Origin: Aliiroseovarius marinus
GTDB lineage: Bacteria; Pseudomonadota; Alphaproteobacteria; Rhodobacterales; Rhodobacteraceae
Assembly: GCF_004360145.1 (NCBI RefSeq)
Contig: NZ_SAIT01000011.1
Location: forward strand, 1 to 64,000
Reading direction: 5' to 3'
DNA: 64,000 nucleotides
Shown here: piece after piece, positions 54,496 to 63,554 of the stretch
Numbering within the stretch: the first letter of the stretch is position 1
How the letters are laid out: the number at the start of each line of letters is the position of its first letter
Translations under genes and position numbers: made by a program
Notes under the pieces: generated by a model
Told to the model about the DNA's origin: nothing
The model's database searches: none
Seen by the model: the letters and a program-made list of their open reading frames with translations, nothing else

Positions 54496-55700
54496 GCCAG
54501 AAGGGCTTTCAACTCGGTCCCCGGATCGGCCACGGCGACTTTGTCGGGCGATTTGCCGCCTTCGACCAGCCGTTTGCCGACCATATAGGCGCGCGGGTCG
54601 TTCATTGCGTCCACGGCCAGAAGCGTGTCGCCCTGATAGTACCAGAAGCTGACGCTGCCATCCTTGTCGCCGGGGCGGGTGACGATGTTGTCATAGCCCG
54701 TATTCAGCCCCGCGATTTGCAGCTTCACGTCATACTGATCCGACCAGAACCACGGCTTGGCGACATAGTCGACGCCTTCGCCCAGCATGTTGCGGGCGAC
54801 GATCTCGGCCTGATCAATGGCGTTGGGGACGCTTTCCAGACGGATCCGCTCGCCGCGATAGGGGAAGGACGCGCAATCGCCCGCCGCCCAGATCGACGCA
54901 TCTGAAGTGCGGCCCTGCGCATCGGTCTTGATGCCGTTGTCCAGATCAAGCCCCGCGCTTTCGGCCAGCGCGCTATCGGGGGCGATACCCACACCGACGA
55001 TGGCGAAATCAATGTCCAGTTTGGTGCCGTCCGACAGGGTGGCGCCCGTTACGCGGTCCTCGCCGGTCAGACGGTCCAGTCCTACGCCCTCGCGAATGTC
55101 GACGCCGTGCCCGCCGTGCAGCGCGCGGAAATAGTCCGAGGTCTCGGGCGCGGCGACACGTTGCAGAATGCGGTCGGCCATTTCGACAAGCGTGACCTTC
55201 AAGCCCTTCTTGGCGGCCACGGCTGCAGCCTCCAACCCAATATAGCCGCCGCCGATGATCAAGACGCTGCGGCCTTCGGTGAACTCGGGCGCCATGCCGT
55301 CCACATCGGCCAAGGTGCGCACTACATGCACACCGTCCAAATCGCCGCCAATCGCTGCAGGTAGATAGCGCGGGGTCGATCCGGTGGTGATGGCCAGTTG
55401 GTCATAGGAGATACGTTCATCCCCGATCACAACCTCTTTCGCCGCCGCATCAATTGCGTCCACGCGGGTGTCCAGCCGCAGGGTGATGTTCTGGTCTGCA
55501 TAGAAATTTTCGGGGCGCAAATAGAGCCGCTCCAACTCCATCTCGCCCAGCAGATAGGCCTTGGACAGGGGCGGACGTTGATAGGGCGGCGCGCTTTCCG
55601 CGCCGATCAAAGTGACCTCTCCGTCGAAGCCCGCGTTGCGCAGTTTGGCGACCAGTGATGCTCCGGCCTGCCCGGCTCCGATCACGACGATATGGCTCAT
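54492..55700 (-). CDS. FAD-dependent ferredoxin/rubredoxin reductase-like oxidoreductase
   Basis: 402 aa. IVVIGAGQAGASLVAKLRNAGFDGEVTLIGAE (FAD), PPYQRPPLSKAYL, VLIIGGGYIGLEAAAVAAKKGLKVTLVE (NADH) and IWAAGDCAS are the signatures of oxygenase-coupled ferredoxin reductases (putidaredoxin/rhodocoxin reductase, also AIF-like). A C-terminal reductase domain with FWSDQYDVKLQIAG is present. It passes electrons from NAD(P)H to a ferredoxin or P450 not encoded here. The start is at ATG 55700. Confidence 0.9.
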   Translation of the reverse strand: MSHIVVIGAGQAGASLVAKLRNAGFDGEVTLIGAESAPPYQRPPLSKAYLLGEMELERLYLRPENFYADQNITLRLDTRVDAIDAAAKEVVIGDERISYDQLAITTGSTPRYLPAAIGGDLDGVHVVRTLADVDGMAPEFTEGRSVLIIGGGYIGLEAAAVAAKKGLKVTLVEMADRILQRVAAPETSDYFRALHGGHGVDIREGVGLDRLTGEDRVTGATLSDGTKLDIDFAIVGVGIAPDSALAESAGLDLDNGIKTDAQGRTSDASIWAAGDCASFPYRGERIRLESVPNAIDQAEIVARNMLGEGVDYVAKPWFWSDQYDVKLQIAGLNTGYDNIVTRPGDKDGSVSFWYYQGDTLLAVDAMNDPRAYMVGKRLVEGGKSPDKVAVADPGTELKALLA

Positions 55701-55852
55701 GGTTTTCTCCGCGTTTCTGTCAGGGGACGATAGGCCGAAAATAGTTGCTTTGGCAACGATTGGCATTCGTGCTCTACACAAGATTGTTGGATGACATGGC
55801 GCCGAAAGATGTCAAAAGTCAATTTGCTGAATCATAAGTAAGGAATGCGCGA

Positions 55853-56347
55853 ATGACCCTGAGTGTTGGTGACACGTTACCTGATGTAAATTTGCTGCGG
55901 ATGGGCGCGGAAGGTCCCGAATCTGTCAGCCTGTCGTCCCTGCTGGCAGGGCGCAACGTGGTGATCTTTGCGGTGCCCAGTGCGTTTTCCGGCACCTGCT
56001 CGACCGCCCATGTGCCCAGCTATATCCGTACCAAGCCCGCGTTGGATGAGGCTGGGGTGGACGATGTGATCTGTATCGCCGCCAACGATCCGTTCGTCAT
56101 GAGCGCGTGGGCAGACGCAACTGGCGCCGCCGAGGCCGGGCTGGTGTTCCTGTCGGATGCCTTGTCCGAGTACACCAAGGCGGTCGGCATGGATTTCACC
56201 GCGCCGCATGTGGGTCTGGTCAACCGCTCGAAACGCTATGGCGCCTATGTGGTGGATGGCGAGGTGAAGATCCTGCATATCGAGGATAACCCCGGCATGT
56301 GCGGTATCTCGGCGGGCGAGGCGATGCTCGAGGCCATTCAGGGCTAA
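55853..56347 (+). CDS. peroxiredoxin (Prx5-like)
   Basis: 164 aa. VVIFAVPSAFSGTCSTAHVPSYI holds the peroxidatic Cys (GTCS), in the position of the PGAFTPTCS motif of Prx5/AhpE-type enzymes; Ser replaces Gly after Pro, and Gly replaces Pro before Thr-Cys. VDDVICIAANDPFVMSAWADA and the C-terminal NPGMCGISAGEAML (possible resolving Cys) follow. It reduces peroxides with glutaredoxin or thioredoxin. AAGGA lies 8 nt before the ATG. Confidence 0.92.
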   Translation: MTLSVGDTLPDVNLLRMGAEGPESVSLSSLLAGRNVVIFAVPSAFSGTCSTAHVPSYIRTKPALDEAGVDDVICIAANDPFVMSAWADATGAAEAGLVFLSDALSEYTKAVGMDFTAPHVGLVNRSKRYGAYVVDGEVKILHIEDNPGMCGISAGEAMLEAIQG

Positions 56348-56352
56348 GCCCT

Positions 56353-57540
56353 TTAGTCGTGTTCCGACACGTCCACGGATTTGAACGGGCCGTAGGAGGT
56401 CAGGATGTCGATGTCCTGCGCCACGGCCCGTCGCTCTGACTGAAGAAACTGGTCGACGGCCTCGCGAAAACCCGGGTCGTTGATCCAGTGCAGCGAATGG
56501 GTGGTGACGGGCAGATAGCCGCGCGCCAGTTTGTGCTCGCCCTGCGCGCCGGCCTCGACCCGGTCCAACCCGTGCTGAATGGCATAGTCGATGGCCTGAT
56601 AATAGCACAGCTCGAAATGCAGGAACGGATGGTCCTCGACACAGCCCCAATAGCGGCCGAACAGCGTGTCGCGGCCGATTATGTTCAGCGCACCGGCGAC
56701 CGGGCGACCCTCGCGTTCGGCCAGCACCAGCAGCACATCGTCTGCCATCGTGTCATGGAGCTGATCAAAGAAGGCGCGGGTCAGGTAGGGGCGGCCCCAT
56801 TTGCGGGCGCCAGTGTCCTGATAGAAATGCCAGAAGGCATCCCAGTGTTGTGGTTGGATCTGGTCGCCGGTGAGCGACAGGATCTGTCCGCCAAAGCTTT
56901 GCGCAATGCGGCGTTCCTTGCGGATCTGCTTGCGCTTGCGCGAACTCAGCGCGCTCAAAAACGCATCGAAATCGGCGTAGCCGTCATTCTGCCAATGGTA
57001 CTGCAACCCTTCGCGCGCCAGCAGTCCCATCGCCTTACCCGCCGCAGCCTCGTCCCCCGTGCAGAAGGTCACATGGGCCGAGCTGATCTGGTTGTCCGCG
57101 GCGATCTGCACCATGCCCTGTACAAGGGCCGCTTGCCCGATCTGTGTGTGTCCGGGACGGGTCAGGAACCGGCGGCCCGTGACGGGCGAGAACGGGACGG
57201 CGGATTGCAGTTTTGGGTAATAGCTTCCCCCGGCACGCTCGTACGCATCCGCCCAGCCGTGATCGAACACGTACTCGCCCTGGCTGTGAGTCTTCACATA
57301 CAGCGGCATCACCGCGATGACCTGATCGCCCGCGTGGACCGTCAGGTGCTGCGGATGCCAACCCGTGCCTTCCCCGACAGATCCCGAATGCTCCAGCGCT
57401 GACAGAAAGGCGTGGGTGGTGAATGGGTCCAATGCCCGCCCGCCCGCGGCCCGTTCGGGGCTGGCGCAGGCATCCCAATCCTCGGCGCGGATGGCGTCGA
57501 GGGATTGGTGGGTGCGGATGTCGACTTGGGTTTCGCTCAC
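56353..57540 (-). CDS. FemAB-like (PF04339-type) GNAT-fold N-acyltransferase
   Basis: 395 aa. The first half has AFLSALEHSGSVGEGTGWHPQHLTVH and AVMPLYVKTHSQGEYVFDHGWADAYER, and the second FHFYQDTGARKWGRPYLTRAFFDQL and GARKWG-type strands ending in GAQGEHKLARGYLPV. This is the DUF482/FemAB-like family, labelled peptidoglycan biosynthesis by similarity only. The start is GTG 57540. It is convergent with the peroxiredoxin gene and downstream of the GDPD gene. Confidence 0.87.
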   Translation of the reverse strand: MSETQVDIRTHQSLDAIRAEDWDACASPERAAGGRALDPFTTHAFLSALEHSGSVGEGTGWHPQHLTVHAGDQVIAVMPLYVKTHSQGEYVFDHGWADAYERAGGSYYPKLQSAVPFSPVTGRRFLTRPGHTQIGQAALVQGMVQIAADNQISSAHVTFCTGDEAAAGKAMGLLAREGLQYHWQNDGYADFDAFLSALSSRKRKQIRKERRIAQSFGGQILSLTGDQIQPQHWDAFWHFYQDTGARKWGRPYLTRAFFDQLHDTMADDVLLVLAEREGRPVAGALNIIGRDTLFGRYWGCVEDHPFLHFELCYYQAIDYAIQHGLDRVEAGAQGEHKLARGYLPVTTHSLHWINDPGFREAVDQFLQSERRAVAQDIDILTSYGPFKSVDVSEHD

Positions 57541-57571
57541 GGTCCTATTGAGGGGCAGAGGGCAGGACGGG

Positions 57572-58339
57572 TCAAGCCAGATAGCCTTCGAACGTCACGT
57601 TGTCTGCGATCTTGCGGGCCTTGGCTTCGACCTCTTGTGATCGCACGGTCCAACACAATACCGGCACACCGCGATCCTTCAGGCGTGTGACCGCAGGATT
57701 GTCCAGATCGCGCACGTCGTGGCTGATGAAACTTGCGCCGACCCGGTCAAAATCGGGGATGTCGCGCAGGTGCGCGCGCGTGGCGGCGGGCAAAAGCGAG
57801 GTATCTTCGTCTGTGTAAGCCTCGGTCGTCAGGCCAAGGGGCAGAGTGGCGTTGTGCTTGCCAAATTCGGCAACCGAATGGGGGTTGAAGGACATGACGG
57901 CGACGTCGCCGGTGTAGCCTTCCAGCGCCTCGGCCGTGGCTTTCTCCATCACGCCCTCATGCGGTCCCATCGCGCCGTGCTGGTCTTTCAGTTCGACCAA
58001 CAGGGGCACGCGGCCGGCGACGATTTCCAAAACCTCGGCGAAGCTTGGAATGCCCTCGTCCCCGCCGGTCAGCGCAATGCCGCCCAGCTCGACCGCGCTG
58101 CGCTGGCGCACCGGGCCGGTGTCGCCGGTCAGGCGGGACAGGTCATAGTCGTGAAAGACCATGGCCTGCCCGTCTTTCGACATTTGCAGATCAATCTCGA
58201 TCCCATAGCCCGCGTCCACAGCGGCCCGAATGGCCGCGCGCGAGTTCTCGGGCCGGCCTGCCGACAGGTCGTGCAAGGCGCGGTGGGCAATCGGCCGGTC
58301 AAAGAAGCTTTGTGGCAGCGGGACGGGTTTGCGCGTCAT
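57572..58339 (-). CDS. glycerophosphodiester phosphodiesterase
   Basis: 255 aa TIM barrel. IAHRALHDLSAGRPENSRAAIRAAVDAGYGIEIDLQMSKDGQAMVFHDYDLSRLTG contains the catalytic HR...ENS...EIDL...HD set of GDPDs. LLVELKDQ gives a further Glu. It releases glycerol-3-phosphate from deacylated phospholipids; with no signal peptide it acts in the cytoplasm. The ATG overlaps the RidA stop. Confidence 0.93.
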   Translation of the reverse strand: MTRKPVPLPQSFFDRPIAHRALHDLSAGRPENSRAAIRAAVDAGYGIEIDLQMSKDGQAMVFHDYDLSRLTGDTGPVRQRSAVELGGIALTGGDEGIPSFAEVLEIVAGRVPLLVELKDQHGAMGPHEGVMEKATAEALEGYTGDVAVMSFNPHSVAEFGKHNATLPLGLTTEAYTDEDTSLLPAATRAHLRDIPDFDRVGASFISHDVRDLDNPAVTRLKDRGVPVLCWTVRSQEVEAKARKIADNVTFEGYLA

Positions 58340-58797
58340 TTGATCTGGAAGATGCCTTCGATTTCGACGGCCACGCCAAAGGGCAGGCTGGCGGCAGAGA
58401 CGGCGGAACGGGCGTGACGACCTGCATCGCCCAGTGCTTCGACCATAAAGTCCGAGGCGCCGTTGATCACTTTCGGCTGGTCGCCGAAATCAGCAGTCGA
58501 GTTCACGAAGCCCACCAATTTCACGACACGTTGCAGGCGGTCCAGATCGCCACCACAGGCGGCTTTCACTTGGGCCAGCAGGGCGATGGCGCAGCTGCGC
58601 GCGGCCTCGGCGCCGTCTTCGGCGGTCATGTCGTCACCCAGCTTTCCAGTCAGGAACGCGCCGTCCTTCATCGAGATCTGGCCCGAGACATGCACGAGGT
58701 CTCCGACCTGAACGTAGGGCACATAGTTGGCGGCAGGGGCAGGGGCGTCGGGCAGGGTGACGCCCAGTTCTGCAAGGCGGGTTTCAAAAGCGCTCAT
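58336..58797 (-). CDS. RidA-family (YjgF/UK114) protein
   Basis: 153 aa. VPYVQVGDLVHVSGQISMKDG, ALLAQVKAACGGDLDRLQRVVKLVGFVNSTADF and GRHARSAVSAASLPFGVAVEIEGIFQ follow the family. The usual catalytic Arg lies in GRHARSAVSAASLP. Members hydrolyse 2-aminoacrylate-type imines; this longer variant belongs to the YjgH/UK114-like branch. It is first of a two-gene unit with the GDPD gene. Confidence 0.9.
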   Translation of the reverse strand: MSAFETRLAELGVTLPDAPAPAANYVPYVQVGDLVHVSGQISMKDGAFLTGKLGDDMTAEDGAEAARSCAIALLAQVKAACGGDLDRLQRVVKLVGFVNSTADFGDQPKVINGASDFMVEALGDAGRHARSAVSAASLPFGVAVEIEGIFQIK

Positions 58798-58914
58798 CGG
58801 GCGATCCTTTCGTTTGACGTGCCTGACGGGCAGGCGTTGTTCGGACGCTAGCCCGCGTCCGGGATCAGGGGAAGGGGGAAACCGACGCCTGCGTGCTTTT
58901 CCCCGTCGCGGGGA

Positions 58915-60228
58915 TCAGGACTCGCGGAAGGCTTTCTTGAAATAGTCCCACAGCGGCTCGACCAGATACAGGATTGGGCTGCGATCCGTGGTGCGGATGA
59001 AGGCCGAGACCGGCATGCCGGGGATCAGCACCGCGCCTTGGGGCAGGCGGTCGATTTCGCCGTCATTCATCTGGATTTCGGTCAGATAAAAGGCCTGCCC
59101 GGTCACGTCATCCACGAAGGAATCCGCCGAAATGCGCGTGACATGGCCCAAAAGGTCCGGGGTTTCGCGGCTGTTGAAGGCTGGGAACTGCAGGTACACG
59201 GTCTGGCCGACATAGATCTGGTCGACATGCAGCGGTTCCACCCGCGCATTGATCACCAGATTGCGGTCTTGCGGAACGACATACAGCAACGGCTGTGCCG
59301 GTTGGATCACCGCGCGTTCCGCAAAGACCTGCAACCCGTGGATTACGCCGGTGACGGGTGCGCGGATTTCCAAACGGTCCAGTTGCTCCAGCAGGTTACG
59401 GCGCTGTTCGGCCAAATCGCGGGTGTTGGCGCGGGAATCGCGTAGTTCCGAGATCGCCTGCTCGCGCAAGTCGGTTTGCAGTCCAATGCTTTGCAGCTCG
59501 GTCTCGGTGATACGCAGCTCGGCCTCGGCGCGCGCGGCCGAAAGTTCGCCCAGCCGCCCGGATATGCCCGCTTCCTCGCGCTTCAGCCCTAACACGCGCG
59601 AGGCTTGCGACAGGCCCTTGTCCAGCAGGGCTTGCTGACTGGTCAGTTCCTCTTGGATCAGGGCCAATTGCTCACGCAGCGCAGTGGTTTGCGCGTCCAG
59701 CCCGTCCAGTTGGCGCGAGATCTGAGTCTTGCGTTTGTCGAGCTGTTCAAGCTGCGTCGACAGCCCGTCCATACGCGAGGAAAACAGACGGATTTGCCCC
59801 TGCATGAGGCTGTCGATTTCCGGATTTTTCGCGGCGACGTCGATCAGTTCGGGGTCAAATGCCAATATGTCCGTGCCGTCCCGCTCGGCCTCGAACCGGG
59901 CTTGGCGGGCCAGAAGCTCGAAGTACTGACCTTCGATGATGGTCAACTGCGAAGCTAGTTGCGCTGCGTCCAGACGCACCAGCACATCGCCCGCCTGCAC
60001 CGCGTCACCTTCCTTGATCAGGATCTGGGTGACGACGCCCCCGTCCGGGTGCTGAACGACCTTGCGGTTCTGTTCGATCTGCACCTGCCCCTCGGCAATC
60101 ACGGCGCCGGACAGTTTGCTGGCAACAGACCACGTGCCGAAGCCGCCGATCAGGACCAGCAAGGCGATAAAGCCAAGGATCAACGGGCGGCGGGCCGAGA
60201 AGTTTGGGGTGTCGGGTGCTTGTGTCAT
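58915..60228 (-). CDS. HlyD-family type I secretion periplasmic adaptor
   Basis: 437 aa. One N-terminal transmembrane helix (RPLILGFIALLVLIGGFGTWSVA) leads to a barrel-sandwich/lipoyl half-motif (GAVIAEGQVQIEQNRKVVQHPDGGVVTQILIKEGDAVQAGDVLVRLD). A long coiled-coil hairpin (about residues 110-270) follows, then the second lipoyl half (IRAPVTGVIHGLQVFAERAVIQPAQPLLYVVPQDRNLVI). It links the ABC exporter to TolC. The start was set at ATG 60228, overlapping the ABC stop; the upstream part of the open frame lies within that gene. Confidence 0.92.
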   Translation of the reverse strand: MTQAPDTPNFSARRPLILGFIALLVLIGGFGTWSVASKLSGAVIAEGQVQIEQNRKVVQHPDGGVVTQILIKEGDAVQAGDVLVRLDAAQLASQLTIIEGQYFELLARQARFEAERDGTDILAFDPELIDVAAKNPEIDSLMQGQIRLFSSRMDGLSTQLEQLDKRKTQISRQLDGLDAQTTALREQLALIQEELTSQQALLDKGLSQASRVLGLKREEAGISGRLGELSAARAEAELRITETELQSIGLQTDLREQAISELRDSRANTRDLAEQRRNLLEQLDRLEIRAPVTGVIHGLQVFAERAVIQPAQPLLYVVPQDRNLVINARVEPLHVDQIYVGQTVYLQFPAFNSRETPDLLGHVTRISADSFVDDVTGQAFYLTEIQMNDGEIDRLPQGAVLIPGMPVSAFIRTTDRSPILYLVEPLWDYFKKAFRES

Positions 60229-61952
60229 TGCGTGCCCCCGTTCGTCTGCGCTGTCTGGATTTGCTGCGCATTCTGAACATGCTTGTTCAGCACCTCGTCG
60301 CGCGGGCCAAAGCTGCGGGCGACGCCGTCGTCGATGATCAGCAGCAGCTCGCATTCCCGTATGGCGGCGGGACGGTGGGCCATGATCATCACGGCACCGC
60401 CTCGGTCCTTCACCGCACGGATCGCGTTGTTCAACGCTTGCGTCCCTTCGTTGTCGAGGTTCGAGTTCGGTTCGTCCAGCACCAGAATGACCGGTTCGCC
60501 ATAGATCGCGCGGGCCAGCCCGACGCGCTGCATCTGCCCGCCAGATAGGGGCGCGCCACCCGGTGCGAGGCGCGTGTCATAGCCATCGGGCAGCGACAGG
60601 ATCAGCTCGTGTGCGCCAGCCATCTGGGCCGCGGCCACGACGGCGGTGGCGTCTGGTTGCAGCTCAAGCCCAGCGATATTTTCGGCGATCGTGCCTTCGA
60701 ACATCTGCACGCGCTGCGGCAGATAGCCGATATACTGGCCCAAAGCCTCGGGCGCGTAATTGTCCAGCGACGCACCGCCCAAGCGCACCGTGCCGGCATC
60801 CGGCGCAATGACGCCCGTCAGTACGCGCGCGAGGGTTGATTTGCCCGATCCGGAGGGGCCGATCACGCCCAAAGCCTCGCCGGGGTTTAGGTCGAATGTG
60901 ACCTGCCGCAGAACCGCGCGGCTGGCCCCCTGTGGAATGACGGTCAGCTTGTCCACTTGCAGTTTTGCGTTCGGGCGCGGCAGCCGAGTGCGTTCCTGTT
61001 CAGTGGGCGTTTCGGCCAAAAGCTCGGCCAGCGCTTGCCAGCCCGCGCGTGCGCGTTGCACCAGTTGCCACTGGTTCACCGCCATATCGACAGGCGCCAG
61101 AGCGCGACCCAACAGGATCGACCCCGCGATCATCGCGCCCGGCGATATCTCGCCCTGCAACGCCAGATAGGCCCCAAGGCCCAGCATTGCCGATTGCAGG
61201 AACTGGCGGAAGGTCTTGGACATGGCCGAGAACTGACCCAGCCGATCCGAGGCGCGCAGGTTTTCATGCAGCGACACCTCGCGCGACCGATGCCAGCGCT
61301 TGTAGGCACCGCTGGACATGCCAAGGGCGCGTACCATTTCGGATTCTACCCGCATCTGCTCGGCCATCTGATCCGCGCGGTGTGTCGCGACGGTGGCCTT
61401 GGTCAACGGCCCCTTGGTCATGATCTGGTTCAGCACCGTGATGCCGATCAACACAGCCCCGCCCGCAATGGCCAAAATGCCCAGCCACGGGTGAAAGATG
61501 CTGATGGCGAGCAGGAAGACCGGGGTCCACGGAATGTCGAATGCCGCAGTGATGACCGGGCTTGAGAGCAGTTTTTGCACCGCCTCCAAGTCCTTCAGGC
61601 CCGCCGTGGTGCCGCCATCCTTGCTGGGTTGGCGCAGGACGGCCGAAAATACCCGATGGTCAAGCGAGGCCTGAAATTGCGCCCCGGCACGCGCCAGAAT
61701 GCGCGCACGGGCATAGTCGAGAATACCCATCATCAAAAACAGGAAGCTCATCAATAGGGTCAGGGCGATCAGTGTCGCCTCCGACCGACTGCCGAGCACG
61801 CGGTCGTAAAGCTGCAGCATATAGATTGGCGCCGTCAGCATCAGCAGGTTTACGAAGACCGAGAATAGCGCAACGCTCCACATCAGGCCCCGCAGTTTGC
61901 GGCGCTGAGATCGAAGCTCTTCCAGTCCTTGAATCAGTTGGTTCTGTTTCAT
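60225..61952 (-). CDS. type I secretion system ABC transporter, permease/ATPase (PrtD-like)
   Basis: 575 aa. Six membrane helices (residues about 20-310, including LTAPIYMLQLYDRVLGSRSEATL) are fused to an ABC domain: Walker A GPSGSGKST, signature LSGGQMQRVGLARAIYG, Walker B VILVLDEPNSNLDNEG. There is no N-terminal C39 peptidase-like domain, as in PrtD/AprD exporters of RTX proteins. No RTX substrate or TolC lies in the window, so the cargo is encoded elsewhere. Confidence 0.92.
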   Translation of the reverse strand: MKQNQLIQGLEELRSQRRKLRGLMWSVALFSVFVNLLMLTAPIYMLQLYDRVLGSRSEATLIALTLLMSFLFLMMGILDYARARILARAGAQFQASLDHRVFSAVLRQPSKDGGTTAGLKDLEAVQKLLSSPVITAAFDIPWTPVFLLAISIFHPWLGILAIAGGAVLIGITVLNQIMTKGPLTKATVATHRADQMAEQMRVESEMVRALGMSSGAYKRWHRSREVSLHENLRASDRLGQFSAMSKTFRQFLQSAMLGLGAYLALQGEISPGAMIAGSILLGRALAPVDMAVNQWQLVQRARAGWQALAELLAETPTEQERTRLPRPNAKLQVDKLTVIPQGASRAVLRQVTFDLNPGEALGVIGPSGSGKSTLARVLTGVIAPDAGTVRLGGASLDNYAPEALGQYIGYLPQRVQMFEGTIAENIAGLELQPDATAVVAAAQMAGAHELILSLPDGYDTRLAPGGAPLSGGQMQRVGLARAIYGEPVILVLDEPNSNLDNEGTQALNNAIRAVKDRGGAVMIMAHRPAAIRECELLLIIDDGVARSFGPRDEVLNKHVQNAQQIQTAQTNGGTQ

Positions 61953-62079
61953 ATTGGCCTGTTTATTCCCAAAATCGCCTGCCTGCAGCCCGGATCACGT
62001 GTGGCGTTCGGCGGGAATCTGCTTGCACCTGTCGCCAAATAGTCACATTCAATAGCTGCGGAAGCCTTAACATCTGTGC

Positions 62080-62097
62080 AATAGATCTGCATCTATT
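62080..62097 (+). promoter_or_regulatory. inverted repeat in the T1SS-mlaA divergon
   Basis: AATAGAT (62080-62086) and ATCTATT (62091-62097) with a CTGC spacer, 48 bp before mlaA and about 130 bp before the ABC gene. It is a possible operator; the regulator is unknown. Confidence 0.35.
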
Positions 62098-62144
62098 ATG
62101 TGTTGCCCGGATAAGCAGAAAAACCAAGTTCAGCGATAGTTCAC

Positions 62145-62888
62145 GTGAAGAAAAGAAATTCGAAAATTGTGGTGGCGTTGGCTGGTCTGGCGCTTATGGG
62201 GCTAAGTGCTTGTGCAACGGCGCCCGCACCGTCCGGTTATGCTGATCCGCACGAGGATCAGAACCGGTGGACGCACCGTGCTAATATCAAGTTGGATCGC
62301 GTGCTGGTGTCGCCGGCCTCCAACACCTACGGCACTGTGTTGCCTCAACCCGTGCGCGATTCGGTTTCGGCGTTTTCAGACAACGCGTCCTTGCCGGGCG
62401 TGGTGGCGAACAACCTGTTGCAGGGCCAGATTGAAGATGCGCTCCACAACACCGTTCGCTTCGTGTTCAACTCTACGTTAGGCCTGCTTGGCATCTTCGA
62501 CGTAGCGACCGATATTGGATTGGAAGAACGTAGCAGTGATTTTGGTGAAACCCTGCACGTTTGGGGTGTGCCGGAAGGGGACTATGTTGTTCTGCCCTTC
62601 TTTGGCCCATCGACCGAGCGTGATGGTATCGGGATCTTGGTGGACTTCGTGTTGAACCCGCTCAGCATGGCTTTGCCGACCGATGTAAAACACCTTCCAA
62701 AAGCGGCTTGGGTTCTGTCTAAGTTTGGTGATCGCTATCAGTTCAGCGACACCGTGGATGAGTTTTATGAGAGCGAAACCGGCTATGAGCTGATGCAACT
62801 CTACTATCTGGACTCGCGCCGTTACGAGCTGGGCGTTGAAGTGGAAGACGATGAGCTTGAGGATATTTATGATGCGTATGATGGGTAA
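62145..62888 (+). CDS. mlaA: MlaA/VacJ-family outer-membrane lipoprotein
   Basis: 247 aa. A signal peptide with lipobox (VALAGLALMGLSAC) starts at GTG 62145, whose Shine-Dalgarno is weak. FSDNASLPGVVANNLLQGQIEDALHNTVRFVFNSTLGLLGIFDVATDIGL and FGETLHVWGVPEGDYVVLPFFGPST are the MlaA core that forms the doughnut-like lipid channel. It extracts phospholipids from the outer leaflet of the outer membrane. The acidic C-terminus (VEVEDDELEDIYDAYDG) overlaps mlaC by 20 nt. Confidence 0.93.
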   Translation: MKKRNSKIVVALAGLALMGLSACATAPAPSGYADPHEDQNRWTHRANIKLDRVLVSPASNTYGTVLPQPVRDSVSAFSDNASLPGVVANNLLQGQIEDALHNTVRFVFNSTLGLLGIFDVATDIGLEERSSDFGETLHVWGVPEGDYVVLPFFGPSTERDGIGILVDFVLNPLSMALPTDVKHLPKAAWVLSKFGDRYQFSDTVDEFYESETGYELMQLYYLDSRRYELGVEVEDDELEDIYDAYDG

Positions 62889-63486
62889 CGAGACCTCGAT
62901 GACACGCCGCGCCTTTGTGGGCGGGCTGGCCGGGTTGAGCGTATTGGCCGCTATGCCGGGCCGCGCACTGGCCGCGATTTCGGCGTCGCAGGCGGAAAGC
63001 CTGATTGGCAAAGTCGTGCGTGACATCAACTCGATCATCAACTCGGGTGCGCCCGAGGCGACGATGATCAAACGATTTGAAGATGTGTTCGCAAAATACG
63101 CTGACGTGAACTTTATCGCGCTGTCCGCGCTGGGGCCGGATGGTCGGTCGGCAAGTGCGTCGCAGAAAAGCGCATTCGTCAAAGCGTTCCGCGCCTACAT
63201 TGCCCGCCGCTATGGCAGCCGCTTCCGCGAGTTCGAGGGCGGGCGCATTGATGTCGTCAGCACGACGCAGGTGAAAAGCCGCTATGAGGTTCTGACCAAG
63301 ACCACGCTGAAAGGACACGCACCGTTTGATGTTGTGTTCATCGTGGCGGCCAAGAATGGCAAGTTCATTGATATGCAGGTCGAAGGCATCTCGATCGTGA
63401 AGTCCGAGCGCAAGGAAATCGGCGCGATGCTGGACCGCCGTAAGGGCGATCTGAACCAGCTGATCGCGGATCTTCAGAAGGGCTGA
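62869..63486 (+). CDS. mlaC: MlaC/Ttg2D-family periplasmic phospholipid-binding protein with Tat-like signal
   Basis: 205 aa. MTRRAFVGGLAGLSVLAAMPGRALA, inside the N-terminus, is a twin-arginine-type signal. The mature part follows MlaC: LIGKVVRDINSIINSGAPEATMIKRFEDVFAKYAD, KSAFVKAFRAYIARRYGSRF and FIDMQVEGISIVKSERKEIGAML. It ferries phospholipid between MlaA and the inner-membrane MlaFEDB, whose genes are not here. ATG 62869 has GAGG 6 nt upstream; ATG 62899 at the Tat motif is an alternative. Confidence 0.9.
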   Translation: MMRMMGNETSMTRRAFVGGLAGLSVLAAMPGRALAAISASQAESLIGKVVRDINSIINSGAPEATMIKRFEDVFAKYADVNFIALSALGPDGRSASASQKSAFVKAFRAYIARRYGSRFREFEGGRIDVVSTTQVKSRYEVLTKTTLKGHAPFDVVFIVAAKNGKFIDMQVEGISIVKSERKEIGAMLDRRKGDLNQLIADLQKG

Positions 63487-63504
63487 CCTTCGCCCCCATA
63501 GAAT

Positions 63505-63540
63505 AAAGAAAGCCCCGGCCAATGTGCCGGGGCTTTTTCA
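63505..63540. terminator. bidirectional terminator between mlaC and the PBP1A gene
   Basis: AGCCCCGGC (63511-63519) pairs with GCCGGGGCT (63526-63534) and has a T-run on one side and an A-rich flank on the other. Confidence 0.88.
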
Positions 63541-63554
63541 TTCAAGTCGTTGGA

